This document shows positions 33,757 to 42,194 of a stretch of DNA of 64,000 nt, one piece after another. The DNA lies in NCBI RefSeq assembly GCF_004522215.1, contig NZ_SDLR01000002.1:496001-560000 (forward strand), given 5' to 3'. The stretch is from Ammoniphilus sp. YIM 78166 (GTDB taxonomy: Bacteria; Bacillota; Bacilli; Aneurinibacillales; RAOX-1). Numbering within the stretch: the stretch's first letter is position 1; each line of letters starts with the position of its first letter. Made by a program: the position numbers and the translations under genes. Below the pieces are notes generated by a model. The model was not told the origin of the DNA. It made no database searches and worked only from the letters and a program-made list of their open reading frames with translations.

Positions 33757-33788
33757 AAAAACAAAAGGGTTCGCCCTAGGAACCCTTT
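33757..33788 (-). terminator. Terminator of the GNAT gene
   Basis: An 8-bp stem (AAAGGGTT/AACCCTTT) is followed on the minus strand by U-rich sequence; the plus-strand tail is weak. Confidence 0.7.
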
Positions 33789-33794
33789 AAGCCA

Positions 33795-34307
33795 TCAATA
33801 GCATGCTTCTTCATAAACCTGTGGTTTCATTTGAGACCACTTTACCTTAAATAACTGCTTGTTTTTCCCGCCATATCCCATCATCCAAAACCCATATTCC
33901 TCAAAAAGAAAGGTTGAAAAGTGCATTTTCTGCCAGAAGAGCATGTTCTCTGGTGCACTCTCTAAAAGAATGGAGTAATGATGTTCTTTAGCGTAGAGCT
34001 TGAGGAGGTTTACGATCTCTTCTCCTATGCCATGAGAACGATATGACTGCGGAACGCGGATTAAGCCTAGATATATGGCTTCATGGGTTTCATCCAGATT
34101 AAAGTCCAACATAACATTATCTGCGACCATGCCTGCATCCCGCATGGTCTCATTCCATCGAAACATATGGCGATGATGGGGAAGAAGCTCGTAAGTATAA
34201 AAAATATCGTGCTTCTGAAAAATGTTTTCTACTTCTGAGATTAGTTCAATCATTGTCATATGACCTTTCACCCCAAGGTGATCAATTCTACTTGCATTGT
34301 ATAGCAT
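33795..34307 (-). CDS. GNAT family N-acetyltransferase
   Basis: About 170 residues. The acetyl-CoA-binding segment is LIRVPQSYRSHGIGEEIVN (R/Q-x-x-G-x-G type), followed by the helix and a conserved Asn/Glu near LLESAPENMLFWQKM. The substrate is unknown. The start is uncertain: ATG 34307 and GTG 34322 have only weak RBS sequences, and a further start near residue 22-24 is possible. Confidence 0.75.
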   Translation of the reverse strand: MLYNASRIDHLGVKGHMTMIELISEVENIFQKHDIFYTYELLPHHRHMFRWNETMRDAGMVADNVMLDFNLDETHEAIYLGLIRVPQSYRSHGIGEEIVNLLKLYAKEHHYSILLESAPENMLFWQKMHFSTFLFEEYGFWMMGYGGKNKQLFKVKWSQMKPQVYEEACY

Positions 34308-34445
34308 TTCTTCTCTTTTCACTCAAACGACATGTGTCAAAATCTCTACAAAATCCATACAGTTGTGTGAACAGTGAACGTTCCTACAAAAACACATAGA
34401 AATCATTGATATAGCCTACCCTATAACATAGGAGGTGATGTATCC

Positions 34446-34640
34446 ATGACAAAAAAAGAAACAGAAATAAAAATGCCTCGTTTTGATCAGTTAACCGATA
34501 GAGTGATTGCCCAGGCCTCTCCTGGTCCATTGATTGGTGCAAAGACAAATCTTGATCCGGAGAATCCAGAAGAATATAACCCTTATAGGCTTCAAGAAAC
34601 TCCAATTGAAGAAAAAAAGGGGGGAGAATTTAATGGCTGA
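34446..34640 (+). CDS. Small hypothetical protein, 64 residues
   Basis: ATG 34446 follows AGGAGGTG. It is polar, with Pro/Asn-rich C-terminal part (NLDPENPEEYNPYR) and is probably disordered. Its last eight bases overlap the start of the next small gene, which implies translational coupling. The family is not recognised. Confidence 0.6.
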   Translation: MTKKETEIKMPRFDQLTDRVIAQASPGPLIGAKTNLDPENPEEYNPYRLQETPIEEKKGGEFNG

Positions 34641-34797
34641 TTGGCAATTAATTCACGGAATGCAGAACAAGCTGGTACAACCAGGGGTGTATGGTACTGC
34701 TCTGAATCCGCTTATCGAAGAAATCAACGTGGATGTTGGACGCACCATTACTAGTCTTGATGACGGTTGGGAAAAAATTTCCAATACAGATGAATAA
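34633..34797 (+). CDS. Small hypothetical protein, 54 residues
   Basis: ATG 34633 lies after AAGGGGGGAG, inside the end of the preceding gene. Sequence starts MADWQLIHGM and includes GVYGTALNPLIEEIN. The family is not recognised. The pair ends in a terminator at 34830. Confidence 0.6.
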   Translation: MADWQLIHGMQNKLVQPGVYGTALNPLIEEINVDVGRTITSLDDGWEKISNTDE

Positions 34798-34829
34798 CAA
34801 TTTCTTTTTATTCCACGAAGTGGTATAAT

Positions 34830-34858
34830 AGACCAAACACTGCGTGGTCTTTTTTTTT
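34830..34858 (+). terminator. Terminator after the small gene pair
   Basis: The stem AGACCA/TGGTCT has a 9-base loop and is followed by nine T residues. Confidence 0.75.
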
Positions 34859-34917
34859 GTAAATTTTTAGATGGACAAGACTCCAACGTCAATTAAATAG
34901 GGAGGGTTTATAATCCT

Positions 34918-35694
34918 ATGAACCAGTTGTTAGCAGGAAAGAATTACATTATCATGGGAGTGGCCAATAAAAGAAGCATAGCGTGGGGAATTGCACAATC
35001 CTTACATCAAGCTGGAGCCAACCTGATTTTTACTTATCAAGGAGAGCGTTTAAAGAAAAGTGTCGAAGAGCTTGTGGATAGCTTAAAACCAGAAAGAAAA
35101 ATCTTAATTTCTTGCGATGTTACCAATGATGCAGATATAGAACAAGCCTTTCAGCAAATTAAACAAGAGGTTGGAGTTGTTCATGGCTTAGCCCATTGTA
35201 TTGCTTTTGCTAAGACAGAGGAATTAGAAGGCGAGTTTGTCAACACTTCAAGAGAGGGGTATGCTCTTGCTCAAGATATCAGCGCATTCTCCTTAGTGGC
35301 TGTATCCAAGGCTGTAAAAGATCTCATGACAGAAGGCGGGAGCATTGTTACTCTTACCTATCTTGGCGGTGAACGCGTCATTCAGAATTATAACGTAATG
35401 GGAGTGGCGAAGGCAGCCTTAGATGCTTCCGTCATGTATCTTGCTGCTGACTTAGGCAAGTATAATATCAGAGTGAATGCCATCTCTGCTGGACCTATCC
35501 GCACGTTAGCTGCCAAGGGGATTGGAAACTTCAACCAAATCTTGAATATGATCGAAGAAAAAGCACCTATGCGCCGAACCATAGATCAAACAGAAGTAGG
35601 GGATACGGCACTTTTCCTCATGAGTCACTTGTCTAGAGGAGTAACAGGTGAAGTGATTCACGTGGATGCCGGGTATCACATTCTAGGTTATTAA
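34918..35694 (+). CDS. fabI: Enoyl-[acyl-carrier-protein] reductase (NADH) FabI
   Basis: 258 residues, full length. The FabI-type variant Rossmann motif is IMGVANKRSIAWGIAQSL, and the catalytic Tyr-x6-Lys is YNVMGVAK, followed by the ISAGPIRTLAAKGI substrate loop. It performs the last reduction of each fatty-acid elongation round. ATG 34918 follows AGGGAGGG. Monocistronic. Confidence 0.95.
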   Translation: MNQLLAGKNYIIMGVANKRSIAWGIAQSLHQAGANLIFTYQGERLKKSVEELVDSLKPERKILISCDVTNDADIEQAFQQIKQEVGVVHGLAHCIAFAKTEELEGEFVNTSREGYALAQDISAFSLVAVSKAVKDLMTEGGSIVTLTYLGGERVIQNYNVMGVAKAALDASVMYLAADLGKYNIRVNAISAGPIRTLAAKGIGNFNQILNMIEEKAPMRRTIDQTEVGDTALFLMSHLSRGVTGEVIHVDAGYHILGY

Positions 35695-35705
35695 TCATAA
35701 ACAAT

Positions 35706-35737
35706 GGCTAACCCCATCTTGGAGGTTAGCCTGTTTT
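35706..35737 (+). terminator. Terminator after fabI
   Basis: An 8-bp stem (GGCTAACC/GGTTAGCC) is followed by T residues. Confidence 0.85.
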
Positions 35738-35771
35738 TGTATATTTTGTTGTTTGGTACCGAATAATGAGA

Positions 35772-36125
35772 TTAGGATTTTTCAGCCTGCAGATAATCCG
35801 CTATTTCAGCTAATTTACTTTGGACCGCATTCCATATGGGTTCAGGTATTTTCATTGCAGGCTTAAGTTTGACTATATGTCCATTACGTTTCAGACTAGG
35901 TCTGCCAATCCGAAGAACATCGTGGTGATTCGTGTGGGATTGAACTTCTCTCTTCGTCGGAATAAGCAGACAGTAAACATTCTGGGTTGCGGAATCTTGG
36001 ATGGTTAGCTGATACGTAGCTTCTTCCGCCTTGCCACAACGTTTAAAACCTTGTTGAATGAGTGTCGAGTCAACTAACGAAAACGATTTCACAAGTCCAT
36101 GTAAACATTTATCCTTTAATTGCAC
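35772..36125 (-). CDS. Hypothetical protein, 117 residues
   Basis: GTG 36125 lies seven bases after GGGAGG. It is a basic, soluble protein with three cysteines and a strand-rich centre (TYQLTIQDSATQNVYCLLIP). The family is not recognised. Divergent from the PHP gene. Confidence 0.65.
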   Translation of the reverse strand: MQLKDKCLHGLVKSFSLVDSTLIQQGFKRCGKAEEATYQLTIQDSATQNVYCLLIPTKREVQSHTNHHDVLRIGRPSLKRNGHIVKLKPAMKIPEPIWNAVQSKLAEIADYLQAEKS

Positions 36126-36266
36126 GTGTGTTCCTCCCTTTTTGATAGCGATTAGACCGAAAGAGGAAAAAACAGCGACTTATCGTTGATGTAGATAGTG
36201 AAATCATATGAAGAATGGTGAAGAAAAAGAAGGGTTTTAGATAAAAAAAGAATAGGGAGGATGAAA

Positions 36267-37106
36267 ATGGTCGATCTTCATTCACATACGACAGCATCAG
36301 ACGGGACATATGAACCTGAGGAAAATGTAAAAAGAGCCAGAGAAAAGGGGTTGCAGGCCTTAGGGATTACAGACCATGATACCGTAGCCGGAATACCTGC
36401 AGCGCTAGAGGCTTCTCACCAGTGGAACATAGAGGTGGTTCCAGGTATTGAAATCAGTACGGTGGATCAAAATCAAGATGTTCACGTTCTTGGTTACTAC
36501 ATTAATTATCAAGATAAGCAGTTTCTTTCTCGACTAGAGGAGCTGCGCGCTACTCGAGATCGGCGCAATGAGATGCTTGTTCATAATTTACAGGCCTTAG
36601 GGATAGATATAACACTAGATGAAGTGGCTGCTCGCAGAAAGATGGACGAGGGAAACCTGGGGAGGCCCCATATTGCTGAGGTGCTTATGGGGAAAGGGAT
36701 TGTCTCGAGCATGGAGGAGGCCTTTGAAAAATACCTAGGGAAAACAGGTAAGGCCTATGCTAATCCTCCGCGAATTGGACCTGAGGATGCCATCGACTGG
36801 ATTAAACAAGCAGGAGGCGTTCCCGTATTGGCTCATCCAGGCTTATATGGGGATGATCAAATGGTCCTTAGGCTGATAGAATACGGATTAGAAGGAATTG
36901 AAGCCTTTCATACCGACCACACAAAAGAACAAGAAGACTATTATGCGGAATTAGCCAATCGATTTGGCTTAATCTGTACAGCGGGTTCGGATTTTCACGG
37001 GGAAAGAAATGGAGTCATTTTTCATGGAGACTTGGGTACCCGCAAGACAAGCTATGAGATCGTGCTTCAACTAAAGAAGAAGGCAGCAGAAAGAGCTGGG
37101 GACTAA
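36267..37106 (+). CDS. PHP-domain phosphoesterase (YciV/RNase AM-like)
   Basis: 279 residues. PHP motifs in order: DLHSHTTASDG, GITDHDTVAG, VPGIEIS, LAHPGLYG, and TAGSDFHG. This set with the AMP-type insertion RPHIAEVL matches the family of 3',5'-nucleotide bisphosphatase/5'-3' exoribonuclease AM (YciV) and Bacillales PHP phosphatases. The start ATG 36267 is six bases after GGGAGG; ATG 36261 abuts it. It overlaps the convergent yjcF-like gene by four bases. Confidence 0.87.
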   Translation: MVDLHSHTTASDGTYEPEENVKRAREKGLQALGITDHDTVAGIPAALEASHQWNIEVVPGIEISTVDQNQDVHVLGYYINYQDKQFLSRLEELRATRDRRNEMLVHNLQALGIDITLDEVAARRKMDEGNLGRPHIAEVLMGKGIVSSMEEAFEKYLGKTGKAYANPPRIGPEDAIDWIKQAGGVPVLAHPGLYGDDQMVLRLIEYGLEGIEAFHTDHTKEQEDYYAELANRFGLICTAGSDFHGERNGVIFHGDLGTRKTSYEIVLQLKKKAAERAGD

Positions 37107-37122
37107 GCCTCCAGCTCTTTTT
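37090..37122. terminator. Bidirectional terminator over two convergent stop codons
   Basis: The stem AAGAGCTGG/CCAGCTCTT has both stop codons in its 11-base loop. Confidence 0.75.
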
Positions 37123-37576
37123 CCATTGCTAGATGTTCAATATCAGCTTCTACAAACACATCTCCAACTGATTCGTAGCCTAACCTTCTATAAAAGGGGA
37201 CGGCTTGCAGCTGAGAGTTAAGCTTCAGACGAGTATATCCAAGAGAAGCAGCTTGTTCTTCTATTCTTTTCATAATCATGGCTCCGATACCCGCTCCACG
37301 ATTGCTGCTCATGACGGCAACTCTTTCCACTTTCGCAATGCCAGGGGCGTATGTTCTTATCCTGGCTGCTCCGATGGGGCTATTTTCGTTATAGGCAACA
37401 AAGTGCAAGGTAGTCGGGGCATCATCATGACTATCGTATTCAAGCTCAGCAGGCACCTTCTGTTCATGAACAAAAACAGCATGTCGGACGAAATGGGCGT
37501 CATTTTTCTCCTCAGTAGAGCTTACTAAGCGAACGTTTATTTCTGGCCAAGTAGGAAGGTTTGATGGGTTGTCCAT
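37103..37576 (-). CDS. GNAT N-acetyltransferase, YjcF/ElaA-like
   Basis: 157 residues. Acyl-CoA site VERVAVMSSNRGAGIGAMIM and the YjcF-type FVRHAVFVHEQKVP opening are present, with FYRRLGYESVG near the end. The substrate is unknown. It overlaps the upstream yjcG-like gene by 40 bases, reproducing the yjcG-yjcF pairing of Bacillus. ATG 37576 after AGGTGAT. Confidence 0.85.
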   Translation of the reverse strand: MDNPSNLPTWPEINVRLVSSTEEKNDAHFVRHAVFVHEQKVPAELEYDSHDDAPTTLHFVAYNENSPIGAARIRTYAPGIAKVERVAVMSSNRGAGIGAMIMKRIEEQAASLGYTRLKLNSQLQAVPFYRRLGYESVGDVFVEADIEHLAMEKELEA

Positions 37577-38049
37577 GTTTTATCACCTAGTTGATATAGT
37601 AGGGAAATGCGGTCAATCTTGCTCTTAAGGTTTAAGTTAATCATTTTTAATCTCCCATAGACATCATGAAACTCGTCTTCAATCATATCCTGGGCGATGG
37701 TCAAATGCGGTACAAAAACGTATTTTTCCTCGCGTTTTAGCGGACCTTCATTTAGTTTACTGTGCAAGGTTTGTAAAGACGACGGGTCTTGCACGCCAAA
37801 AAAAAGAACGGGATTGGTCGGGTAAAACGTTTTTATTTTATGGAAAAGGAGCTCAAAAGGCTCGGTATCTTTGGCGATCTGTTCAATTTGTTCAATAATG
37901 GCCGGCAGGTTTTCGTCGGAGGCTTCAAATGGCCATTTCAGCTTTAGGTGCGGCTGGATTAGCGCGTAGTGAGAATCGTATCTTTTACGATAGGAATTCG
38001 CCCGTTCTTGAACCTCATGTCCAGGAAATATGGCAACAGTGTATTTCAA
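37537..38049 (-). CDS. 2H phosphoesterase, YjcG-like (2'-5' RNA ligase family)
   Basis: 170 residues with two His-x-Thr/Lys type motifs, HLKLKWPF and HLTIAQ, which define 2H phosphoesterases. YjcG of B. subtilis has this fold; its RNA substrate is unknown. It is the first gene of the pair with the acetyltransferase. ATG 38049. Confidence 0.85.
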   Translation of the reverse strand: MKYTVAIFPGHEVQERANSYRKRYDSHYALIQPHLKLKWPFEASDENLPAIIEQIEQIAKDTEPFELLFHKIKTFYPTNPVLFFGVQDPSSLQTLHSKLNEGPLKREEKYVFVPHLTIAQDMIEDEFHDVYGRLKMINLNLKSKIDRISLLYQLGDKTWTTHQTFLLGQK

Positions 38050-38279
38050 GGGTATCCCTCCTTTGAATGGTTAGTTCTTATTTTAGCATGTATGGTCAAT
38101 TTATTGCCAATCTCTTCAAAAAAAGGGTCAGGTGCTATCTCTATTTTTGACCACATAGAATGGTTTATGAACTATATAGAGTAAGGAATTTTCTAATATC
38201 TTTTTTTTTCATCCTATCATATTATAAAAGTAGTTTATTTATCAACAGGGCGAAAGCATGCAGAGGGGAGTTTTATACG

Positions 38280-38837
38280 ATGAGGAGACAGGTTCACAGT
38301 AAAGAAGTGAAAGCAGCAGCGTTACAGAGATTGACAGATCGTGGAGTTACGATTGAAGATATCGCCGAGGTTGTCTACCTCATGCAGGCACCGTACCATG
38401 TGGGATTGAAAATGGAGAGTTGTATTGAGAGCGTTCATGCTGTATTAGAGAAGAGGGAGATTCAGCACGCGGTTCTAGTAGGAACGGAACTTGATATATT
38501 AGCGGAAAAAGGCTTACTAACAGAGCCTCTCCAGTCGATTGTGGAAAGTGATGAAGGATTATTTGGATGCGACGAGACACTGGCTCTTGGTTCTGTCTTT
38601 GGCTATGGAAGCATTGCTGTTACAACCTTCGGTCACCTGGATAAGCAGAAGGTAGGCATTATAAAAAAACTGGATACGAAGCGGGGGTCAGGGATTCATA
38701 CGTTCTTAGACGACTTGGTTGCAAGTATTGCTTCATCTGCTTCTAGCCGCATGGCTCACCGTCTGCGTGACGAAGAAGAAGCGGAACGTGACAAGAAGTT
38801 AAGCGCAGCGTCTGATGAAGACCAACAAGCAGGTTAA
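38280..38837 (+). CDS. Phosphatidylglycerophosphatase A-related protein (YutG-like)
   Basis: 185 residues. It follows B. subtilis YutG closely in layout: LTDRGVTIEDIAEVVYLMQ at the start, then EKREIQHAVLVGTELDIL, GSVFGYGSIAVTTFGHLDK, and FLDDLVASIASSASSRMAHR at the end. PgpA dephosphorylates phosphatidylglycerophosphate, but the YutG group is soluble-looking and its activity is unproven. ATG 38280 is nine bases after AGGGGAG; a longer frame upstream is AT-rich and unlikely to be translated. Confidence 0.8.
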   Translation: MRRQVHSKEVKAAALQRLTDRGVTIEDIAEVVYLMQAPYHVGLKMESCIESVHAVLEKREIQHAVLVGTELDILAEKGLLTEPLQSIVESDEGLFGCDETLALGSVFGYGSIAVTTFGHLDKQKVGIIKKLDTKRGSGIHTFLDDLVASIASSASSRMAHRLRDEEEAERDKKLSAASDEDQQAG

Positions 38838-38852
38838 CGTGGAATAAATTAC

Positions 38853-39344
38853 CTAATTTTTGGAATGACTAATATATGAGGTGCGGAGATTCTTCTCTGC
38901 ACTTTCCTGATTTTTTTCTTGGAAGCTACAGGTGGCCATGCATTGATTGAAAGGCTTTGTTTGGTAATGCAGGCATCGTTTGCAAAAGGGCTCTACATAG
39001 TGGACAACCGGGTTGGAATAAAACCTTTTTTCAAACGCAAGCAGTTGCTTAACCACTACCTTGATCAATTGCTGGATCATCTTTTTGGACTCCGTCGGAT
39101 CAATCACGAGGAAACAGACATGAATGGAGTCTTGCCTAATGGTGATCTTAGATTTGAGATGCAGGACGGGATCACTGATCTGGACCCCATCTAAGAGCAG
39201 CTGAAGCCCTAAGGCACTGACAGGCTTGATGATAAAGGTTTCTGAAATATGGTGCTGAACAATGCCGTGAAATTCATGCTCCAATCTAAAATGAGAGTGA
39301 AACGTCTTAGAAGGGAAAGTTTGCTTGTACCATACACCTAACAT
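38853..39344 (-). CDS. Hypothetical protein with a C-terminal cysteine cluster
   Basis: 163 residues. No family recognised. The C-terminal quarter contains FCKRCLHYQ and CMATC, which could bind a metal. ATG 39344 follows GGATGG. Its 3' end overlaps a plus-strand hairpin at 38881-38902, so the true terminus of this gene and that of the preceding transcript are interleaved. Confidence 0.6.
   Translation of the reverse strand: MLGVWYKQTFPSKTFHSHFRLEHEFHGIVQHHISETFIIKPVSALGLQLLLDGVQISDPVLHLKSKITIRQDSIHVCFLVIDPTESKKMIQQLIKVVVKQLLAFEKRFYSNPVVHYVEPFCKRCLHYQTKPFNQCMATCSFQEKNQESAEKNLRTSYISHSKN
38881..38917 (+). terminator. Probable terminator of the yutG-like transcript
   Basis: A 9-bp stem with one G-T pair (GTGCGGAGA/TCTCTGCAC) is followed after a short gap by seven T residues. 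It lies inside the 3' end of the convergent minus-strand gene. Confidence 0.5.
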
Positions 39345-39421
39345 GATAAACCATCCTTATCTGAACTATTTACCTTTAGTGTTCTCTATTGTGTGAAAAT
39401 CAATAAAGGGGTTTTTCTGTA

Positions 39422-39586
39422 ATGAAATGGATTTACTGGTCAAGAATGTTTGAATCTAAGTTTCAAGCGGGATGTTTAGCGAAACGAATGAGTGATGATT
39501 GGTGGGTTTATGGGTATGACAGTCCAAAGGAGATAGAGATTTTTCGTTATAAGAATGGAAAATACGGAGTTCGCTATTACTGGTAG
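39422..39586 (+). CDS. Small Trp/Tyr-rich hypothetical protein, 54 residues
   Basis: ATG 39422 is ten bases after AAGGGG. The sequence starts MKWIYWSRMFESK and ends GKYGVRYYW; five Trp and six Tyr in 54 residues is unusual and unlikely to arise from random sequence. No homologue recognised. Confidence 0.5.
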   Translation: MKWIYWSRMFESKFQAGCLAKRMSDDWWVYGYDSPKEIEIFRYKNGKYGVRYYW

Positions 39587-39681
39587 GCCTTGCTTTAATT
39601 TTAAGAAATATTGGGTTTCAAACAAAACTATTGCCTATTTTATGCGTATAACTATGTAAGAAAAAAATACGGAGGTTCACA

Positions 39682-40242
39682 ATGAAACGCAAGGCGATAG
39701 CTCTTCTCTCCACCTTATGTCTCTTAGGTTCTACACCTGTCCTTGGCGCTCCAGTTGAGGATTCCTTCTTTAAACGCTTCGTTAAGGTTGACTCTATCCT
39801 CGAAAGAGGGATGAGCACTGCCGAGACCCCTTCGGACGGGGATGTGATTGCGGCTCTTGGTGCCAAACCGAATGTCAATATGATCGTATCGGAGCAAGTA
39901 AGGGAAAGCACAACCAATCGGATCTCGCTGACTCCTTTTACTTCAGTCAAGAAAGATCAAAAGGTAGTCCCACATCTGTATTACATGATTGATAATGCTC
40001 CAACGACTAGAACACTGATCTCCCAGATTACCGTGCTTGATCCACGAAATCGAGAAGTTTTTACAATGGACTTAGACGTCGTTAATACCATATCCAGAGG
40101 AACAGCTTTTGTGGGTATCTCTACGCTTGATGAAATTACGTTTGACCGGGTTGGCGAATATCGAATTCAGTTCCATATGAAAACGAAAAATACGGATAAA
40201 GCAGTTCGAGTTGGACACATTATGATCAAAGTAACGCCTTAA
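39682..40242 (+). CDS. Secreted hypothetical protein
   Basis: 186 residues with a signal peptide (about 1-22, cleaved near VLGA). The mature part looks like a single beta-sandwich domain (YMIDNAPTTRTLISQITVLD, VGEYRIQFHMKTK). Function unknown. ATG 39682 after GGAGG; a strong terminator follows the stop. Confidence 0.75.
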   Translation: MKRKAIALLSTLCLLGSTPVLGAPVEDSFFKRFVKVDSILERGMSTAETPSDGDVIAALGAKPNVNMIVSEQVRESTTNRISLTPFTSVKKDQKVVPHLYYMIDNAPTTRTLISQITVLDPRNREVFTMDLDVVNTISRGTAFVGISTLDEITFDRVGEYRIQFHMKTKNTDKAVRVGHIMIKVTP

Positions 40243-40283
40243 AAATAAGGAACCACGGGCTGTTTGCGTGGTTCCTTATTTTT
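40241..40283 (+). terminator. Terminator
   Basis: A 17-bp perfect stem (AATAAGGAACCACG and complement) with A and T flanks; it could also act on the minus strand. Confidence 0.9.
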
Positions 40284-40365
40284 CATTGAAGGAAAGCTTC
40301 GATTTGAGAAGTTTTTATGGTAAGGTATTGGTATTCTAACTTCAGTTGCATAAGGGGTAAAAGTA

Positions 40366-41469
40366 ATGAACCGAAAGATTTTCTACGCCATATGTGCAGG
40401 ATTAGTTCTTCTTGTTTTCGTCATTGCAATGGACACGTTTGATGTCAGAGATCAGCTTGAGCAAACGAGGTTTGAATCTATAAAGGAAGCTCAAGCCCTT
40501 GAGGAAGCTCAGGAAGCAAAAGTAGTAGAGGTACCCATCCAAACCATAGAAGGGCTACCTTATGTTAATTTGGATACGCTAGCTAGCTCTCTAGGGGGAG
40601 CTGCAGATATTGATCAATTAGAGGGTACGGCCAGCTATAGGGAACCAGGCCTAGTACTAAATTTGGTGAGGGATACCCCTATGGTGGAGAAGAATGGATT
40701 ATATCTGCCAAATGGACAAAAAACATTATTCAAAGAAGATGCCGTATGGATACCCGCAAGCATAATGAAAGAGTTGAACGATGAAGTGGTTTTTGGGACA
40801 GAATACGCCCAAGTCATCGTTAAAGATAGTCGCGGGACATCTCTTCCAGTTAATCAGGCCCAAGCCCCTATTCCTGAGCAACTATCTGATCAACAATTAA
40901 TCAGCTATCTTTCTTTCTTGAAGATTCCAATCGATGGAGCACATATCAGCAAAAAACCATCGCATCTCCCGGGTGCCCCTCGAACCTACAGAAATGGAAC
41001 ACATGAGGGAATTGACTGGTATGCCGGCACTAGCGGGATCAATATAACCGAGAATACACCTGTTAAATCGATGGCAGATGGCATTGTTGTTCGGGCTGAT
41101 CATGATTATGTAGAATTTACGCTGGAAGAAAGGGAAAAAGACTTAGTTCTTTCTTCTCAGTCGAGTCATACGCCTATCTATATCTTAGATAAACTTAGAG
41201 GAAGATCAGTCTGGGTACAGTACGATAAGGGAGTAATGGTACGATATGCCCACTTATCCAAGGTAGAGCCTGGCCTCACTGTAGGACAAGCCGTATCAGC
41301 TGGAGATGTAATCGGCTATGTAGGCAATTCGGGGACAAGCTATGGGGTAGAAGGTTCCTTAGGGGGCTTACATCTGCATTCGGATATTCTGATTTATGGG
41401 AGACTGTTTTGGGAGTATGTGAAGGCTGAAGAACTTCCTCAAATCTTAGAGCAGCTTTTTCATTCTTAA
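40366..41469 (+). CDS. M23 family metallopeptidase with N-terminal stalk domain
   Basis: 367 residues. A TM anchor (about 5-22) precedes a copper-amine-oxidase-N-like stalk region (about 60-155) and a C-terminal peptidase M23 domain. Zinc ligands are in HEGIDW (His, Asp) and HLHSD (His), with YAHLSK and VGNSGTS typical. It should act outside the membrane on peptidoglycan cross-bridges, or as a regulator if divergent. The segment between the two zinc motifs is longer than in LytM. Confidence 0.85.
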   Translation: MNRKIFYAICAGLVLLVFVIAMDTFDVRDQLEQTRFESIKEAQALEEAQEAKVVEVPIQTIEGLPYVNLDTLASSLGGAADIDQLEGTASYREPGLVLNLVRDTPMVEKNGLYLPNGQKTLFKEDAVWIPASIMKELNDEVVFGTEYAQVIVKDSRGTSLPVNQAQAPIPEQLSDQQLISYLSFLKIPIDGAHISKKPSHLPGAPRTYRNGTHEGIDWYAGTSGINITENTPVKSMADGIVVRADHDYVEFTLEEREKDLVLSSQSSHTPIYILDKLRGRSVWVQYDKGVMVRYAHLSKVEPGLTVGQAVSAGDVIGYVGNSGTSYGVEGSLGGLHLHSDILIYGRLFWEYVKAEELPQILEQLFHS

Positions 41470-41483
41470 TTGAACTGTAAAAG

Positions 41484-41528
41484 AAAAAAGAGTATTCTTG
41501 TCAAATGACAGGAATACTCTTTTTTTTA
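41484..41528. terminator. Bidirectional terminator
   Basis: A long stem (AAAGAGTATTC and complement, plus TGTCA/TGACA) has A and T flanks between the M23 gene and the convergent DUF1885 gene. Confidence 0.9.
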
Positions 41529-41951
41529 TTTACGTGGGTAGTAATACATCACTCGATTGTTGAAGAGGTGGAGTTCACCTTGGAACTCTTTAGCGAGATA
41601 CTTGCAAAATTCATTAGCCTTCCCTTTATCCCCATGTGTGCTTCCTTCCGGGAGGGAAACTTGTATATAGTACTGAAGCTCTTCATTTTCCTGCATTTCG
41701 GTTCCGACACCGAACATAATGTATTTATAAAGCTTAGGATCGTTTCCTTTAAGATAGAACCACTTGCCCTGGGCTTCTGGTTTCTCAATTAATGTATAAG
41801 GAAAAGCAGCATTTGCGTAGCCCCAATCGAGTTGCTGGCCAGTTTTTTGGGTCATTTCTATGTAATGAGTCATTTTATTTTTTACATCTTCAAGAGAAAT
41901 CTGCTGAACGCGTGAATCCTTTACTAATTTGATATAGGCACTGCTTCCCAT
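41526..41951 (-). CDS. DUF1885 family protein
   Basis: 141 residues starting MGSSAYIKLVKDS. Characteristic segments are WGYANAAFPYTLIEKPE, GKWFYLKGNDPKLYKYI and THGDKGKANEFCKYLAKE, which I associate with DUF1885 of Bacillaceae. The function is unknown. ATG 41951 lies eight bases after GAGGAG. Confidence 0.7.
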   Translation of the reverse strand: MGSSAYIKLVKDSRVQQISLEDVKNKMTHYIEMTQKTGQQLDWGYANAAFPYTLIEKPEAQGKWFYLKGNDPKLYKYIMFGVGTEMQENEELQYYIQVSLPEGSTHGDKGKANEFCKYLAKEFQGELHLFNNRVMYYYPRK

Positions 41952-42078
41952 GTTCCTCACTCCTCGTCGTTCGCGGTTTATCTAAAGGCTTAATAGCCTA
42001 ACCTTTTTACTCATTCACATCTTAGCATTCTAACAGAGCTTTGACAACTCATGCCAAATACGGAAAATGAAAAAAAGG

Positions 42079-42107
42079 TTGACTAAATTTTTAGAAAAAT
42101 ATACAAT
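42079..42107 (+). promoter_or_regulatory. Sigma-A promoter of the MarR gene
   Basis: TTGACT, 17 bases, TACAAT; start near 42114, about 80 bases upstream of the start codon, leaving a sizeable 5' leader. Confidence 0.65.
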
Positions 42108-42194
42108 AGACATAATACTTTATATACAACACAAAGAGGGCATAGGACTAAACAATAATCGGATATCAAAGAGATGTAAGGTGAGGAGAAAACA

